A stretch of DNA of 64,000 nt from assembly GCF_002355435.1 (NCBI RefSeq), contig NZ_AP017313.1, positions 4,092,001-4,156,000 on the forward strand, given 5' to 3'. This document shows positions 44,170-52,738 of the stretch, piece after piece (the first letter of the stretch is position 1; every line of letters starts with the position of its first letter). Below the pieces are notes generated by a model that was given only the letters and a program-made list of their open reading frames with translations, was not told where the DNA came from and ran no database searches. Made by a program: the position numbers and the translations under genes. The stretch comes from Mucilaginibacter gotjawali. Lineage in GTDB: Bacteria > Bacteroidota > Bacteroidia > Sphingobacteriales > Sphingobacteriaceae.

Positions 44170-45294
44170 CTACTGCAGATTTACCGCATCATCTATATTG
44201 CCAACGATATGCCTTATGGTGATGTCCAAAGATTGAACGGCTTGTTCAAGCAGTTGAAGGTATTCTTTTGGCGCCTTATAATCGTGTTCTTTTATCAGCC
44301 CCATCAACCCCATGATTGAAGTAAGGGGCGCCCGGAACTCGTGGGCTTGTATGTGCGCAATTTTCAACAGCGACGCATTTTGAGCGATAATCTTTTGTTC
44401 TTTAATTTTTCGTTCGGTTACATTCCGGATAAGGTAAGATACTCCAATAATATCATCCTGGTGATTCCTCGCGGTTTCAAAAGTAGCTTCCCACCATATT
44501 AAACCCAACTCTTCATAGTCGGTTGATCCTTCAACAAAAGCCCGCTGGCCATCTAAAGCCTGGTTGTACAGCCTGATAAACGTGGAAACAAATGCAGGTT
44601 CCAAATATTTAACGAGCTGATCTCCGCGCAATGGCTTCACCTTATGCACCATTCTTATAAAATTGTACGCAGTTCTGTTAAAGTCGATTATTTCGCCATG
44701 TTTGCCCAAAAGTACCTGGAAATTGGTTGAGCTTTCAAAAAAAGAACGAAGCCTGATATTAGCCTCGTCATTAATTTTCTTTTGCTCCATTAATTCATTT
44801 TGCTTTTTTTCAAGCATTTTTGTGATAACCTTAAACTCAAGTACTTTTACTACCTGGTTTCCAAGTAACTCGAGTGCCATTTGCTGATGTGAGTTCAAAA
44901 ATCCCGGTTTAAGCCCCATAACACAAAGCGCACCAATGCCTTCACCTTTTGGGGTAATCAATGGTACGCCTGCAAAAAATCGTATGCCGGGATCCCCGCA
45001 TACCATCGTACTACCGGCAAAACGTTCGTCAAGCAGGGTATCATTTATAGTAAGCGCACCATTATGCAAAGTGATATGAACACAAAAGCTCAAATGTCCT
45101 GAAATCGATTTTTCAATAGGCCCATATTTTATTCGTAAATAAACAACATCCCCGCCTGAGAATGCAATAAAAGCATAGGGCATACCGGTTATGGCAAACG
45201 CCTGCTCAACAATAGGCTGTAATTCTTTATTTATTTCCGGGGTAAAGTCAATAATGCCCTGGCCTTCCTGTAAACGTAAGTCTTCAATAATCAT
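44170..45294 (-). CDS. GAF-PAS-HisKA sensor protein lacking an ATPase domain
   Basis: A 374-residue cytosolic sensor. Domains in order: GAF (about 25-155; GVPLITPKGEGIGALCVMG), a coiled coil (155-185), PAS (about 185-295; LGKHGEIIDFNRTAYNFIRM and the PAC end VSYLIRNVTERK), then a histidine dimerisation helix pair with phospho-acceptor His318 (HIQAHEFRAPLTSIMGLMGL). It stops at NIDDAVNLQ right after the second helix, so the catalytic HATPase domain is absent, and the convergent chrA stop 32 bp away leaves no room for one. It may be phosphorylated by another kinase or act through dimerisation. No response regulator is adjacent. Confidence 0.8.
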   Translation of the reverse strand: MIIEDLRLQEGQGIIDFTPEINKELQPIVEQAFAITGMPYAFIAFSGGDVVYLRIKYGPIEKSISGHLSFCVHITLHNGALTINDTLLDERFAGSTMVCGDPGIRFFAGVPLITPKGEGIGALCVMGLKPGFLNSHQQMALELLGNQVVKVLEFKVITKMLEKKQNELMEQKKINDEANIRLRSFFESSTNFQVLLGKHGEIIDFNRTAYNFIRMVHKVKPLRGDQLVKYLEPAFVSTFIRLYNQALDGQRAFVEGSTDYEELGLIWWEATFETARNHQDDIIGVSYLIRNVTERKIKEQKIIAQNASLLKIAHIQAHEFRAPLTSIMGLMGLIKEHDYKAPKEYLQLLEQAVQSLDITIRHIVGNIDDAVNLQ

Positions 45295-45660
45295 TTAAAT
45301 GTTTGGAGTTTAGCCTTATTACATTTACCGGTAGGTACCCTGCGATAAAAATGTCAAATCAACAAATAATGCCGTTGTACGGATGAATTGCAGCTTTAGT
45401 TATCCTAAAACCACTGTTTTTGGTAAATAATTTAATTATCACAACATTTTTTTATCAGATGAATACATTTAGCAATAGATCTTAGGTAAAAGATAAATCT
45501 TCATAAATTTTATTTTACTGAATATCAATATCTTAACTTAATTAAATTAATTTTTATAGTTCTATGTATTGCATATTACTATCCTAAACATATATCTTTA
45601 CATAACAATTAACAACTTAAAGGTTTTAAAAGCCTTTTGTAATAAAACATAAAAAAAGAC
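45295..45660. other. AT-rich intergenic region without a visible gene
   Basis: 366 bases between divergent genes. It is AT-rich, holds no ORF of interest and no clear -7 box. A small stem AAAGG-CCTTT at 45618-45637 precedes the gene at 45661. Confidence 0.5.
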
Positions 45661-46050
45661 ATGAAAACAGGTGTATTTTTTGCTGTATTCAGCATCCTTT
45701 CATTGAGCATCTTCCTGGTTTGGTCGAGGTTTGAGGATTTCAACCATAATATCTCCATCACCGTGAGCGAGGAGACAGACACCTATGAATTTTCGGCCCG
45801 TTATGATAGATTAAATACGCGCCAGGTTCAGGCTTATATCAATGAGTGCATTAAACCTAACCAGATGGGTAACTCGGAAAATGATTACGTTGATGCTACC
45901 ACTACATTACCGGATAATACCCGGTTTTATATAAAAGAATCGCCCGGAAGGGTAAAAATACGGCTGGATAAAACACAAAATTCACCGGCATCCTGTTTTC
46001 GCATAAAAAAGATGTGCGAAGGGCTAAAACAATTATTAGCAGGGAAATAG
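45661..46050 (+). CDS. Hypothetical membrane-anchored protein
   Basis: A 129-residue protein with one N-terminal hydrophobic segment (GVFFAVFSILSLSIFLVW, residues 4-21), either anchor or signal. The rest (HNISITVSEETDTYEFSARY, RQVQAYINECIKPN) is a small alpha/beta domain with two Cys in CFRIKKMC near the end. I do not recognise the family. The gene at 46098 follows in the same direction after 47 bp and encodes another small secreted protein with a similar SITV/TIT strand style, so the pair may be related in function. Confidence 0.68.
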   Translation: MKTGVFFAVFSILSLSIFLVWSRFEDFNHNISITVSEETDTYEFSARYDRLNTRQVQAYINECIKPNQMGNSENDYVDATTTLPDNTRFYIKESPGRVKIRLDKTQNSPASCFRIKKMCEGLKQLLAGK

Positions 46051-46097
46051 GCTTTACAACAACCAATATCAAAAAAATCAGTTAACAAATTCAAACA

Positions 46098-46523
46098 ATG
46101 AAAACAATAGCCCTTATCCTTTCACTGCTGTTAGCAGGTGCTACCGGCAGTTTTGCCCAATGCGGCAAAAAATTTACCATTACAACATCAAAAACCGAAC
46201 ACATGGACAGCAGCGGCAATATTACCCGCACCGATGACGAAAAAGCTGTAGTGGTAATTGGTAAAACAGACATCAATATTTCGGTAAACGACGACCACAA
46301 AATGAGCGGAACCATCAAAGCCGACACCTGTAACTGGCCTGTAGCGTATAAAGAAGGAAAAACCGTTGTTAAGGCCGTTATCACTACGCAAAATGGAGAA
46401 GATAAAAATGTTACGATCACTATTACGGGCAAGGATGGAAAAGTTAGCCTGTTGTTTGAGGTAGAAGGCGAACCCGATGACAGGATCAGGGTTGCCGCAG
46501 ATAAATTTGAAGAAACGCTCTGA
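46098..46523 (+). CDS. Small secreted hypothetical protein
   Basis: A 141-residue protein with a signal peptide (MKTIALILSLLLAGATGSFAQ) and a mature all-beta domain of ~120 residues (KKFTITTSKTEHMDSSGNIT, VVVIGKTDINISVNDDHKMS, NVTITITGKDGKVSLLFEVEG), reminiscent of lipocalin-like or PepSY-free small periplasmic proteins. No function assigned. A strong bidirectional terminator follows. Confidence 0.7.
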   Translation: MKTIALILSLLLAGATGSFAQCGKKFTITTSKTEHMDSSGNITRTDDEKAVVVIGKTDINISVNDDHKMSGTIKADTCNWPVAYKEGKTVVKAVITTQNGEDKNVTITITGKDGKVSLLFEVEGEPDDRIRVAADKFEETL

Positions 46524-46531
46524 TATCCTTC

Positions 46532-46574
46532 TTAAAGCTTTGCCTATTTTAAAAGTTGGCAAAGCTTTAATTTT
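46532..46574. terminator. Bidirectional Rho-independent terminator
   Basis: Perfect 13-bp stem TTAAAGCTTTGCC / GGCAAAGCTTTAA with a 13-base loop, T-rich on both strands, between two convergent genes. Confidence 0.85.
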
Positions 46575-46580
46575 AACAGG

Positions 46581-48458
46581 CTATACCGCAAAAAGCATGA
46601 CAAACTCGGTACCCTCGCCGAGTTTACTTTTTACTTTAATTGTTCCGCCGATAGCTTCAACCTGGGTTTTCACCATAAACAGGCCCATCCCTTTGCCTTC
46701 GGTTGTGGTATCAAAGCGCTTATACAAGCCAAATAACTCCGATGCATTTTTAAGAAGATCTATCCCTTTACCATTGTCTTTAAAACGCAATTCTATCTTG
46801 TTTTTAAGTTGATGGCTTTCAATGGTAATTACCGGCGAAACGCCGGCTTTACAGTATTTAATACTATTTGAGGAAAGGTTATAAAGAATACTATAAAGAT
46901 AGCTCCTGATACTAAAAATAGAATCGACATCAAATTGACAGTTGAACTGAATTTTTTTGCCAACTACCGTGTTATTTATACTTGTTTTAATAGCATTGAC
47001 AAGATCCAAAAAATAAATTTTTTCCTTTTTTTCATTCGTCAGCTCCCGTGCCTGTAAAATCTGATTCAGGTCCTGGATCACGGTGTCCATGTTTTTGATC
47101 GAGAGAGAGATTCTTTCCACCACTTCCTGTTTTTCGGCCTGGTCAAGGTCTTCTTCCATTAACATTTCGGACAAACCAATAATATTTGCCACAGGTGCGC
47201 GCAGGTTATGCGAAATGATATAGGTAAATTGTTCAAGATCCTTTATATGCTGTATCAGATCAGCTGTTATTCTTTCGCGTTCAAGGGCAGCGGTTTTAGT
47301 TTCTGTAATATCTTTATTGGCTAATATAAAGCCCCAATTTTGGTTGTTTTTGTCCTTTACGGCCAACCACCGTACGTTATTCCATTGCGTCGTCCGGTCG
47401 CCGCGCTGGTAGCTTACTTCATAGCTAACTGTTTCACCTTTAGCCACTCTATCCAGCATTTCTTTGATCAGTGACCATCGTTCTGCGGTAAAATAGTCAC
47501 GTGCATGCGTACCTACTTCAAGCTGTTTACCGTTTTGCTGGATGGAATATCTATCTGCCAAAGCATTAAACGACAATATCTTCATATCAGCATCAAACAA
47601 GATGTATGACGAGTCTGTATTGTCAAAAATGGTTCGCAGGTTGGCTTCCGATTTTTTTATTGCTTCTTCATCCAGTTTGCGTTGTGTTATATCGGTCACC
47701 ATGGCCAACGCTCCTTTATATTTGCCGGTTTCGTCAATTATCGGGTTTGCAGAGATATTGGCCCATACATCTTCCCCTGCCTTGGTTTTGTACCGGATAT
47801 CCAGGTTTTCCTTTGATCCCCGCCTCCGCCTTTCCATACAGGCAATGGCATAGGCTTTGCCCTCCTCATCCATAAAATCATAGAGTTCTTTACCCATCAT
47901 TTCATCGGCGCTATAGCCTAAAATATCGGCCATTTTTTTGTTTACAAAATTGGTCTTTTCATTTTCGTCAATCGTCCATATCCCTTCCTGGGCCGATTCA
48001 ACAATCTGGCGGTACCATGCATCACTTTGCATGTGTTTTTCTTCTGCTTCTTTGCTTTCGGTGATATCGCGTGTTATGCCGTCGACCCTGATCAGCCTGC
48101 CTGTTTCATCAAGGCAGGGTAACACTTTATTTTCTACCCAGCGTACCGATTTATCTTTACGGATGATGCGATATTGCTTGCTAACCTTTTCGCCACGTTG
48201 TAACACTTCCTCTTCACCATCCAACAAATGTTTGTCATCCGGGTGGATCAGCTCAAACCACAGCCTGTTATTTTTCAGAAATTCGGATGCTTTATGCCCG
48301 TAAAGTTTTTCGCAGCCGCTGGAAATTTGGATAACCTTAAAGTTGATCATATCAACGGAGAAAAAAACCTCATCCATCGCGTTAAAAAACAAAGTGAGCT
48401 CCTGATGCGAGGCGACCAGTTCATTTATATTGTTGGGGATCTGAACATGCTCTGACAT
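46581..48458 (-). CDS. Multi-PAS sensor histidine kinase
   Basis: A 625-residue soluble histidine kinase in the chosen frame (ATG 48458, MSEHVQIPNNINEL); an ATG at 48497 is also possible. Three PAS/PAC units are seen: near 20-135 (DEVFFSVDMINFKVIQ, ending VDGITRDITESK), 145-262 (AQEGIWTIDENEKTNFVNKK, ending MVTDITQRK) and 270-388 (SSYILFDADMKILSFNALAD, ending ILANKDITETK). Then comes HisKA with phospho-acceptor His417 (YIISHNLRAPVANIIGLSE), and HATPase with N box LSSNSIKYCK, G1 FKDNGKGID and G2 GKGMGLFMVK. No membrane segment and no fused receiver, so it senses a cytoplasmic signal; its response regulator is not in the window. Confidence 0.88.
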   Translation of the reverse strand: MSEHVQIPNNINELVASHQELTLFFNAMDEVFFSVDMINFKVIQISSGCEKLYGHKASEFLKNNRLWFELIHPDDKHLLDGEEEVLQRGEKVSKQYRIIRKDKSVRWVENKVLPCLDETGRLIRVDGITRDITESKEAEEKHMQSDAWYRQIVESAQEGIWTIDENEKTNFVNKKMADILGYSADEMMGKELYDFMDEEGKAYAIACMERRRRGSKENLDIRYKTKAGEDVWANISANPIIDETGKYKGALAMVTDITQRKLDEEAIKKSEANLRTIFDNTDSSYILFDADMKILSFNALADRYSIQQNGKQLEVGTHARDYFTAERWSLIKEMLDRVAKGETVSYEVSYQRGDRTTQWNNVRWLAVKDKNNQNWGFILANKDITETKTAALERERITADLIQHIKDLEQFTYIISHNLRAPVANIIGLSEMLMEEDLDQAEKQEVVERISLSIKNMDTVIQDLNQILQARELTNEKKEKIYFLDLVNAIKTSINNTVVGKKIQFNCQFDVDSIFSIRSYLYSILYNLSSNSIKYCKAGVSPVITIESHQLKNKIELRFKDNGKGIDLLKNASELFGLYKRFDTTTEGKGMGLFMVKTQVEAIGGTIKVKSKLGEGTEFVMLFAV

Positions 48459-48503
48459 TGAGTTCGGCTTAATTTTTACGTTAATATTTAAGCCCATTGC
48501 CAA

Positions 48504-48747
48504 TAGCGGCGGCTATATTATTGTTAAATTAAAACTATTTTATAAGCCATTAACTTACTGTAATACAAACAAAAAGGACTTAACAACTTATTATTAACCT
48601 AAATTAAATATAAAAGTTTGTTTTAATAAAAATTAAAATATTTTTAGGGTATATCATTTAACTATTTTTCATTTTTTAACCATTAGCCAAAAAATCTTCA
48701 TAATATACCTAATTAAGTATTGTATATTAGTTATAAGAGGGGGCCAT
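48504..48747. other. AT-rich intergenic region
   Basis: Very AT-rich stretch without ORF, hairpin or recognised box, upstream of the kinase gene and of the pseudogene at 48748. Confidence 0.4.
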
Positions 48748-49047
48748 TTGGAACTAGCCCAAAAGTACATGCTTGACACGTACATGCAGCACAATCCCGA
48801 TGTACCAACCGGCAGGCAGGGCTTCATTGATTTTTTTCAGCAAATTTGCCAAAGCGCAACCCATAGCCGATACCATTAAAGCACCCCTTATTCAATCGTC
48901 GCCGAAGGCGATTTAGTGGTGCTTAGTTTTAAGGAAATGAACCCTGACCCAAAAGACCGGTCAAAAAAATATACTACCACATGGTTTGATAGGTTGCTTA
49001 TTGAAAACGGGGAGGTTGCAGAACGTTGGGAATCGCTTACGTTATAA
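48748..49047 (+). pseudogene. Decayed SnoaL/NTF2-like protein gene
   Basis: One frame reads LELAQKYMLDTYMQHNPDVP, GRQGFIDFFQQI, is interrupted by a stop, and resumes IVAEGDLVVLSFKEMNPDPK and TTTWFDRLLIENGEVAERWE. The missing middle (AKAQPIADTIKAPLI) is found in another frame. At least two opposite single-base shifts are needed (near 48845 and 48894), possibly a third near 48750, and the N-terminal third is absent. The sequence is otherwise a clear member of the SnoaL-like / nuclear-transport-factor-2-like small cone-shaped family. Real decay rather than one sequencing slip. Confidence 0.8.
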
Positions 49048-49088
49048 CCAAGCAATTCCTCCGGAGTCATAGACAGAAGGCCGTAATA

Positions 49089-49175
49089 GTTCCGGCGGAA
49101 CTACCTGTTTATAGCACGTACAATTGGGTTTGAATTTCCCCGGTGGAGCTCCTCTCTCTTAAAAGAGAGGGCTGG
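49089..49175. repeat. Short palindromic repeats after the pseudogene
   Basis: GTTCCGGCGGAAC (49089-49101) followed by TACCTGTTTATAG, a relative of 36455-36469, and then a CTCTCTTAAAAGAGAG hairpin near 49155-49171. Confidence 0.6.
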
Positions 49176-49201
49176 TAAAAACTCACTTTATCTGATGCTA
49201 T

Positions 49202-50224
49202 TCAATGCAATATCTTAAAAATCAGTTCCTTCATCAACCCACCATGGCCGGTAGTTGAATCAACGCCTTTGCTTTTCACATCGTACTCACGCAGGTAACT
49301 GATAATCTGCATTGTTTTGCCATAGCTGTAACTCCTGCCAGCCTGTTCATAATCCTTGATAAAATAGGGGCTTACGCCTAATTCGCGCGCCAGGTTTTGG
49401 GGCGACTTGTCTTTCACATAATGATAAACCAGCACCTTGCTGAAAAAATTATTCAGATTTCCCAATACCAGCACAATCGGGTTGGCTTTGGGATTTGCCT
49501 CGAAATAATTAATGATCTGGTTAGCTTTGAAAGCATCTTTTTTTCCAAGAGCTGCCTGCAGCTCAAATACATTATACTCTTTACTGATGCCGATATTATC
49601 CTGTATCAGTTTAAGGTTGATCTCCTGCCCTGCCGATATGTTCAGCATGAGTTTTTCAAGCTCGTTGGCAATCTTTGAAAGATCATTTCCTAAATATTCG
49701 GCCAGCATCAATGAGGCCTGCTGGTTTATTTTGTAGCCCTTCCCGGCAATAAAATCCTCTATCCAGGCTGGCACTTTACTGTCATAAAGGGCTGCGGATT
49801 CAAATATTAAACCGCTTTTTTCAATAGCCTTATAGGTTTTCTTTCTTTTGTCGAATTTGCCGTATTTATAGCAAAACACGAGGATAGTGCTTGATAAGGG
49901 GCTTTCGAGATAGCTTAATAATGGATTAATGCCTTTTTTATCCCCATCATCATTTCCCCATTTCATATCCTGGGCCTCTTTTACCAAAACTACCTGGTAA
50001 TCAGCCATCATCGGGTAACGTTTGGATGCATTTAACACAGACATGATATCCGTATCCTTACCATAAAATACCGTTTGATTAAAGCCTTTTTCCGCGTCAG
50101 AAAGCAGTTTGTGTTCTATAAAATCGCTTACCAGGTCGATATAATAAGGCTCTTCACCATGCAACAGGTAAATAGGTTTGTATTTGCGGTTTTTTAAGTC
50201 TTTCAGTAATTCGGTGGCCGTCAT
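49202..50224 (-). CDS. holA: DNA polymerase III subunit delta
   Basis: A 340-residue clamp-loader subunit that opens the beta sliding clamp. Recognisable: the start LLKDLKNRKYKPIYLLHGEEPYYIDLVSDFIE split by the Walker-like turn, FNQTVFYGKDTDIMSVLNAS, RYPMMADYQVVLVKEAQDM, and the C-terminal helical collar (GYKINQQASLMLAEYLGNDL, KIANELEKLMLN, ARELGVSPYFIKDYEQAGRS). The length is normal. In Bacteroidota this gene is usually next to an HsdR-N-like protein gene as here (50366, divergent). Confidence 0.93.
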   Translation of the reverse strand: MTATELLKDLKNRKYKPIYLLHGEEPYYIDLVSDFIEHKLLSDAEKGFNQTVFYGKDTDIMSVLNASKRYPMMADYQVVLVKEAQDMKWGNDDGDKKGINPLLSYLESPLSSTILVFCYKYGKFDKRKKTYKAIEKSGLIFESAALYDSKVPAWIEDFIAGKGYKINQQASLMLAEYLGNDLSKIANELEKLMLNISAGQEINLKLIQDNIGISKEYNVFELQAALGKKDAFKANQIINYFEANPKANPIVLVLGNLNNFFSKVLVYHYVKDKSPQNLARELGVSPYFIKDYEQAGRSYSYGKTMQIISYLREYDVKSKGVDSTTGHGGLMKELIFKILH

Positions 50225-50365
50225 TTCACCGGCAAATTACGGAAATTTATTATGAAAAGTCGTTGGGTATCGGTCATTAGTCATTGGTGAAAAATTGTTA
50301 CTAATCGATTTGCTGCCCTCTGCCCATTATTAGGATTCTAGCGTTAAATTGATCATTTTCGCACC

Positions 50366-50824
50366 ATGGATTTGTTGATTCCGCTTCAGTTGCCCCCTTA
50401 CCCTTTTAAAATTACCGACCAAAACGGGCAATTGATAATGTTTGATCCCATCAGAAAAAAGAACATCGTCATTACCCCGGAGGAATGGGTGCGGCAGCAT
50501 TTTGTGCAATACCTTATCAACCAAAAAAAATACCCAAAAACCCTCATTAAACTGGAAGGCGGGCATAAGCTGCACGGGATGGCCAAACGATCGGACATTG
50601 TGGTTTATAACCCTGCGGGCGAGAAAATATTACTGGTTGAATGCAAAGCCCCCTCGGTAAATATTGATCAAAAAGTTTTCGACCAGGTAGCGCGTTATAA
50701 TATGGTGCACAAGGTAAAGGTAATTGCCGTTACCAACGGATTGCAGCATTACTTTTGCCTGATAGATTTTGAGGCTGTGAATTATAAATTTATAGAGGAA
50801 TTGCCCACCTACGCCCAGATGTGA
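50366..50824 (+). CDS. HsdR N-terminal-like PD-(D/E)XK nuclease-fold protein
   Basis: A 152-residue stand-alone protein with the type I restriction enzyme R-subunit N-terminal fold. The nuclease-like core is visible: WVRQHFVQYLINQKKYPKTL, then RSDIVVYN with Asp, and ILLVECKAP with the Glu-x-Lys pair, followed by QVARYNMVHKVKVIAVTNG. The residues fit a PD-(D/E)XK active site, but there are no motor or specificity domains, so this is not a restriction system. It is a conserved Bacteroidota companion of holA, role unknown. Its stop abuts the stop of the kinase gene at 50825 with no gap. Confidence 0.85.
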   Translation: MDLLIPLQLPPYPFKITDQNGQLIMFDPIRKKNIVITPEEWVRQHFVQYLINQKKYPKTLIKLEGGHKLHGMAKRSDIVVYNPAGEKILLVECKAPSVNIDQKVFDQVARYNMVHKVKVIAVTNGLQHYFCLIDFEAVNYKFIEELPTYAQM

Positions 50825-52624
50825 TTAATGCACTGCTGCAACCAGGTTTTGGATCTTTTCAAGCAATTCTTCAGGCTTAAACGGTTTCGAAACATAATCA
50901 TTCATACCGGCCTTTAATACCTGTGCCCTGATATCATATAACGCGGCGGCTGTAAGGGCGATAATGGGCGTAAGCGCTTTCCTTGGATCCTGCAGCCTGC
51001 GGATCTCCATCGCAGCATCGAACCCATTCATCACCGGCATTTGCAGATCCATCAAAATAATATCAAAATCGCTTTCTTTGGCTAGTTCTATTACATGCTG
51101 CCCGTTGTTGGCAATAACAGGTTTTATTCTCCATTTAGAAAGCAGCTTCTTCATCAGCAACACGTTAACCGGGTTATCTTCGGCAATCAGCATCCTCAAA
51201 TTCTCAAAAGATTCGGCGTAGTTAAGCAATGTATTTTTGTCATCGGCATCATCAATAGCAGCAGCAACCGGAAAATCCATACTGAACGAAAACTCTGAAC
51301 CGCGGCCTACTTTACTGGTTACATACATCTGCAGCCCCTGCAATTCAAGCAGTCGCTTTACAATGGCAAGGCCCATGCCGGTGCCGCCGTATTGCCGGGT
51401 TGTGGTTATTGATTCCTGCGTAAATGGTTCAAAAATACTTTCAAGGTTTCGTTGATCTATACCTATCCCCGTATCCTTAACCACAAAATTCACCGTAATA
51501 TTATTACCCTGGCTTTCGTGAAAAGATGCTTTGATCCATATGTTACCGGCCTGGGTAAATTTGATGGCGTTGCTAACCAAATTAAATAATATTTGTCCAA
51601 GGCGGGTAGGGTCGCCAATCAACGTTTTCTCGTTTAGCAAAGGGTCTATTTTCACCATAAACTCCAGCCCTTTTTGTTCGGCTTTAATTTTTTCGGAACC
51701 GCAAATATTTTCAACCACTTCAACAAGATTAAACCTTGTTTTTTCAAAAATCACTTTCCCTGCCTCTATCTTGTTAAAATCAAGCACATCATTTACGATT
51801 GCCATCAGGTTATTGGCCGAAAACTTCAAAACATCAAGGTTTTCCACCTGGTCGGGCCTGGGCTTTGCCATTAACATTACATTGCTCATACCGATAATGG
51901 CATTAAGCGGCGTCCTGATCTCATGCGACATAGTGGCCAGGAATTCGGATTTTATCCTGGATGATTTTTCCGCCTTCTCAATAGCCAGCTCAAGTTCGGC
52001 ATTCAGTTCCACCTGTTTTTCCCCGTTTTCTTTTAACTCACGGATATTATTTAAAAATGCCCCGTAAAAATGGCTGTGGATGTAAATGATCAATATAAAA
52101 TTAGCAAAAATGCTGATAATGATCGTCGACTGGTCAACCGACTCGGGACGAAGTGCTATGGAATAGTTGCCCTTATAGGAAATCAGCAAAAATACCATTA
52201 CGGGCACCAGGTTCAACAACGAGTAGAACAAACCCCAGCGCTGCCCGATCATATAATAACTAAACAGTATAACTAATAAAATTACCTGTACCGTAATAAT
52301 ATCAACCTTCTGCATGGCAATAAAAACATTATTAAGGTTAATGATGGTAGCAATAATTAGCACAGCGTGCGAAATTTGCTTCCAGTTGGCCCGGTAGGTC
52401 AGGTATTTAAACAATACCAATAACGACACGAGCAAAATACCTGCAGTAATGGTGAGTAAGGCCTGGCGTTGAAAATAAACACTTATAAAAAGGCCGAACA
52501 CAGCTACCCCCACTATCCAGAAGCCATAATAAAGTAAACGTATCCGTGCCTGGTCAAGAAGAGATTGGTCCTTTGAAAGAATATTATTAAGTGAAAAGTT
52601 AAAAAAACTTACTTTCCTGTTCAT
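50825..52624 (-). CDS. Hybrid sensor histidine kinase with receiver domain
   Basis: A 599-residue membrane kinase. The N-terminal ~190 residues hold about six hydrophobic segments (from LLYYGFWIVGVAVFGLFISV, near 30-50, to IIISIFANFILIIYIHSHFY). A coiled linker leads to HisKA with His234 (SEFLATMSHEIRTPLNAIIG), HATPase (N box LFNLVSNAIKFT, GIGIDQRNLESIFEPF, YGGTGMGLAIVKRLLEL), and a receiver domain with phospho-acceptor Asp526 (DIILMDLQMPVMNG, then TAAALYDIRAQVLKAGMNDY and SKPF). No DNA-binding domain; it would pass phosphate to another protein. Convergent with the gene at 50366, stop codons adjacent. Confidence 0.9.
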   Translation of the reverse strand: MNRKVSFFNFSLNNILSKDQSLLDQARIRLLYYGFWIVGVAVFGLFISVYFQRQALLTITAGILLVSLLVLFKYLTYRANWKQISHAVLIIATIINLNNVFIAMQKVDIITVQVILLVILFSYYMIGQRWGLFYSLLNLVPVMVFLLISYKGNYSIALRPESVDQSTIIISIFANFILIIYIHSHFYGAFLNNIRELKENGEKQVELNAELELAIEKAEKSSRIKSEFLATMSHEIRTPLNAIIGMSNVMLMAKPRPDQVENLDVLKFSANNLMAIVNDVLDFNKIEAGKVIFEKTRFNLVEVVENICGSEKIKAEQKGLEFMVKIDPLLNEKTLIGDPTRLGQILFNLVSNAIKFTQAGNIWIKASFHESQGNNITVNFVVKDTGIGIDQRNLESIFEPFTQESITTTRQYGGTGMGLAIVKRLLELQGLQMYVTSKVGRGSEFSFSMDFPVAAAIDDADDKNTLLNYAESFENLRMLIAEDNPVNVLLMKKLLSKWRIKPVIANNGQHVIELAKESDFDIILMDLQMPVMNGFDAAMEIRRLQDPRKALTPIIALTAAALYDIRAQVLKAGMNDYVSKPFKPEELLEKIQNLVAAVH

Positions 52625-52738
52625 TAAGAAATGGCCTAAATTGTTAAGTTTAAAATCTGCAATAAAAATTCAGCAATACAAGGCCAGGCCCATTGGGCGC
52701 CCTGCTTCATCTATAATTTATCACAGTTTCAAATGCAA

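Noticed and set aside
50366..50824. Type I restriction enzyme
   Set aside because: Only the N-terminal nuclease-like fold is present; no helicase, HsdM or HsdS genes nearby, and the holA neighbour is a housekeeping context.
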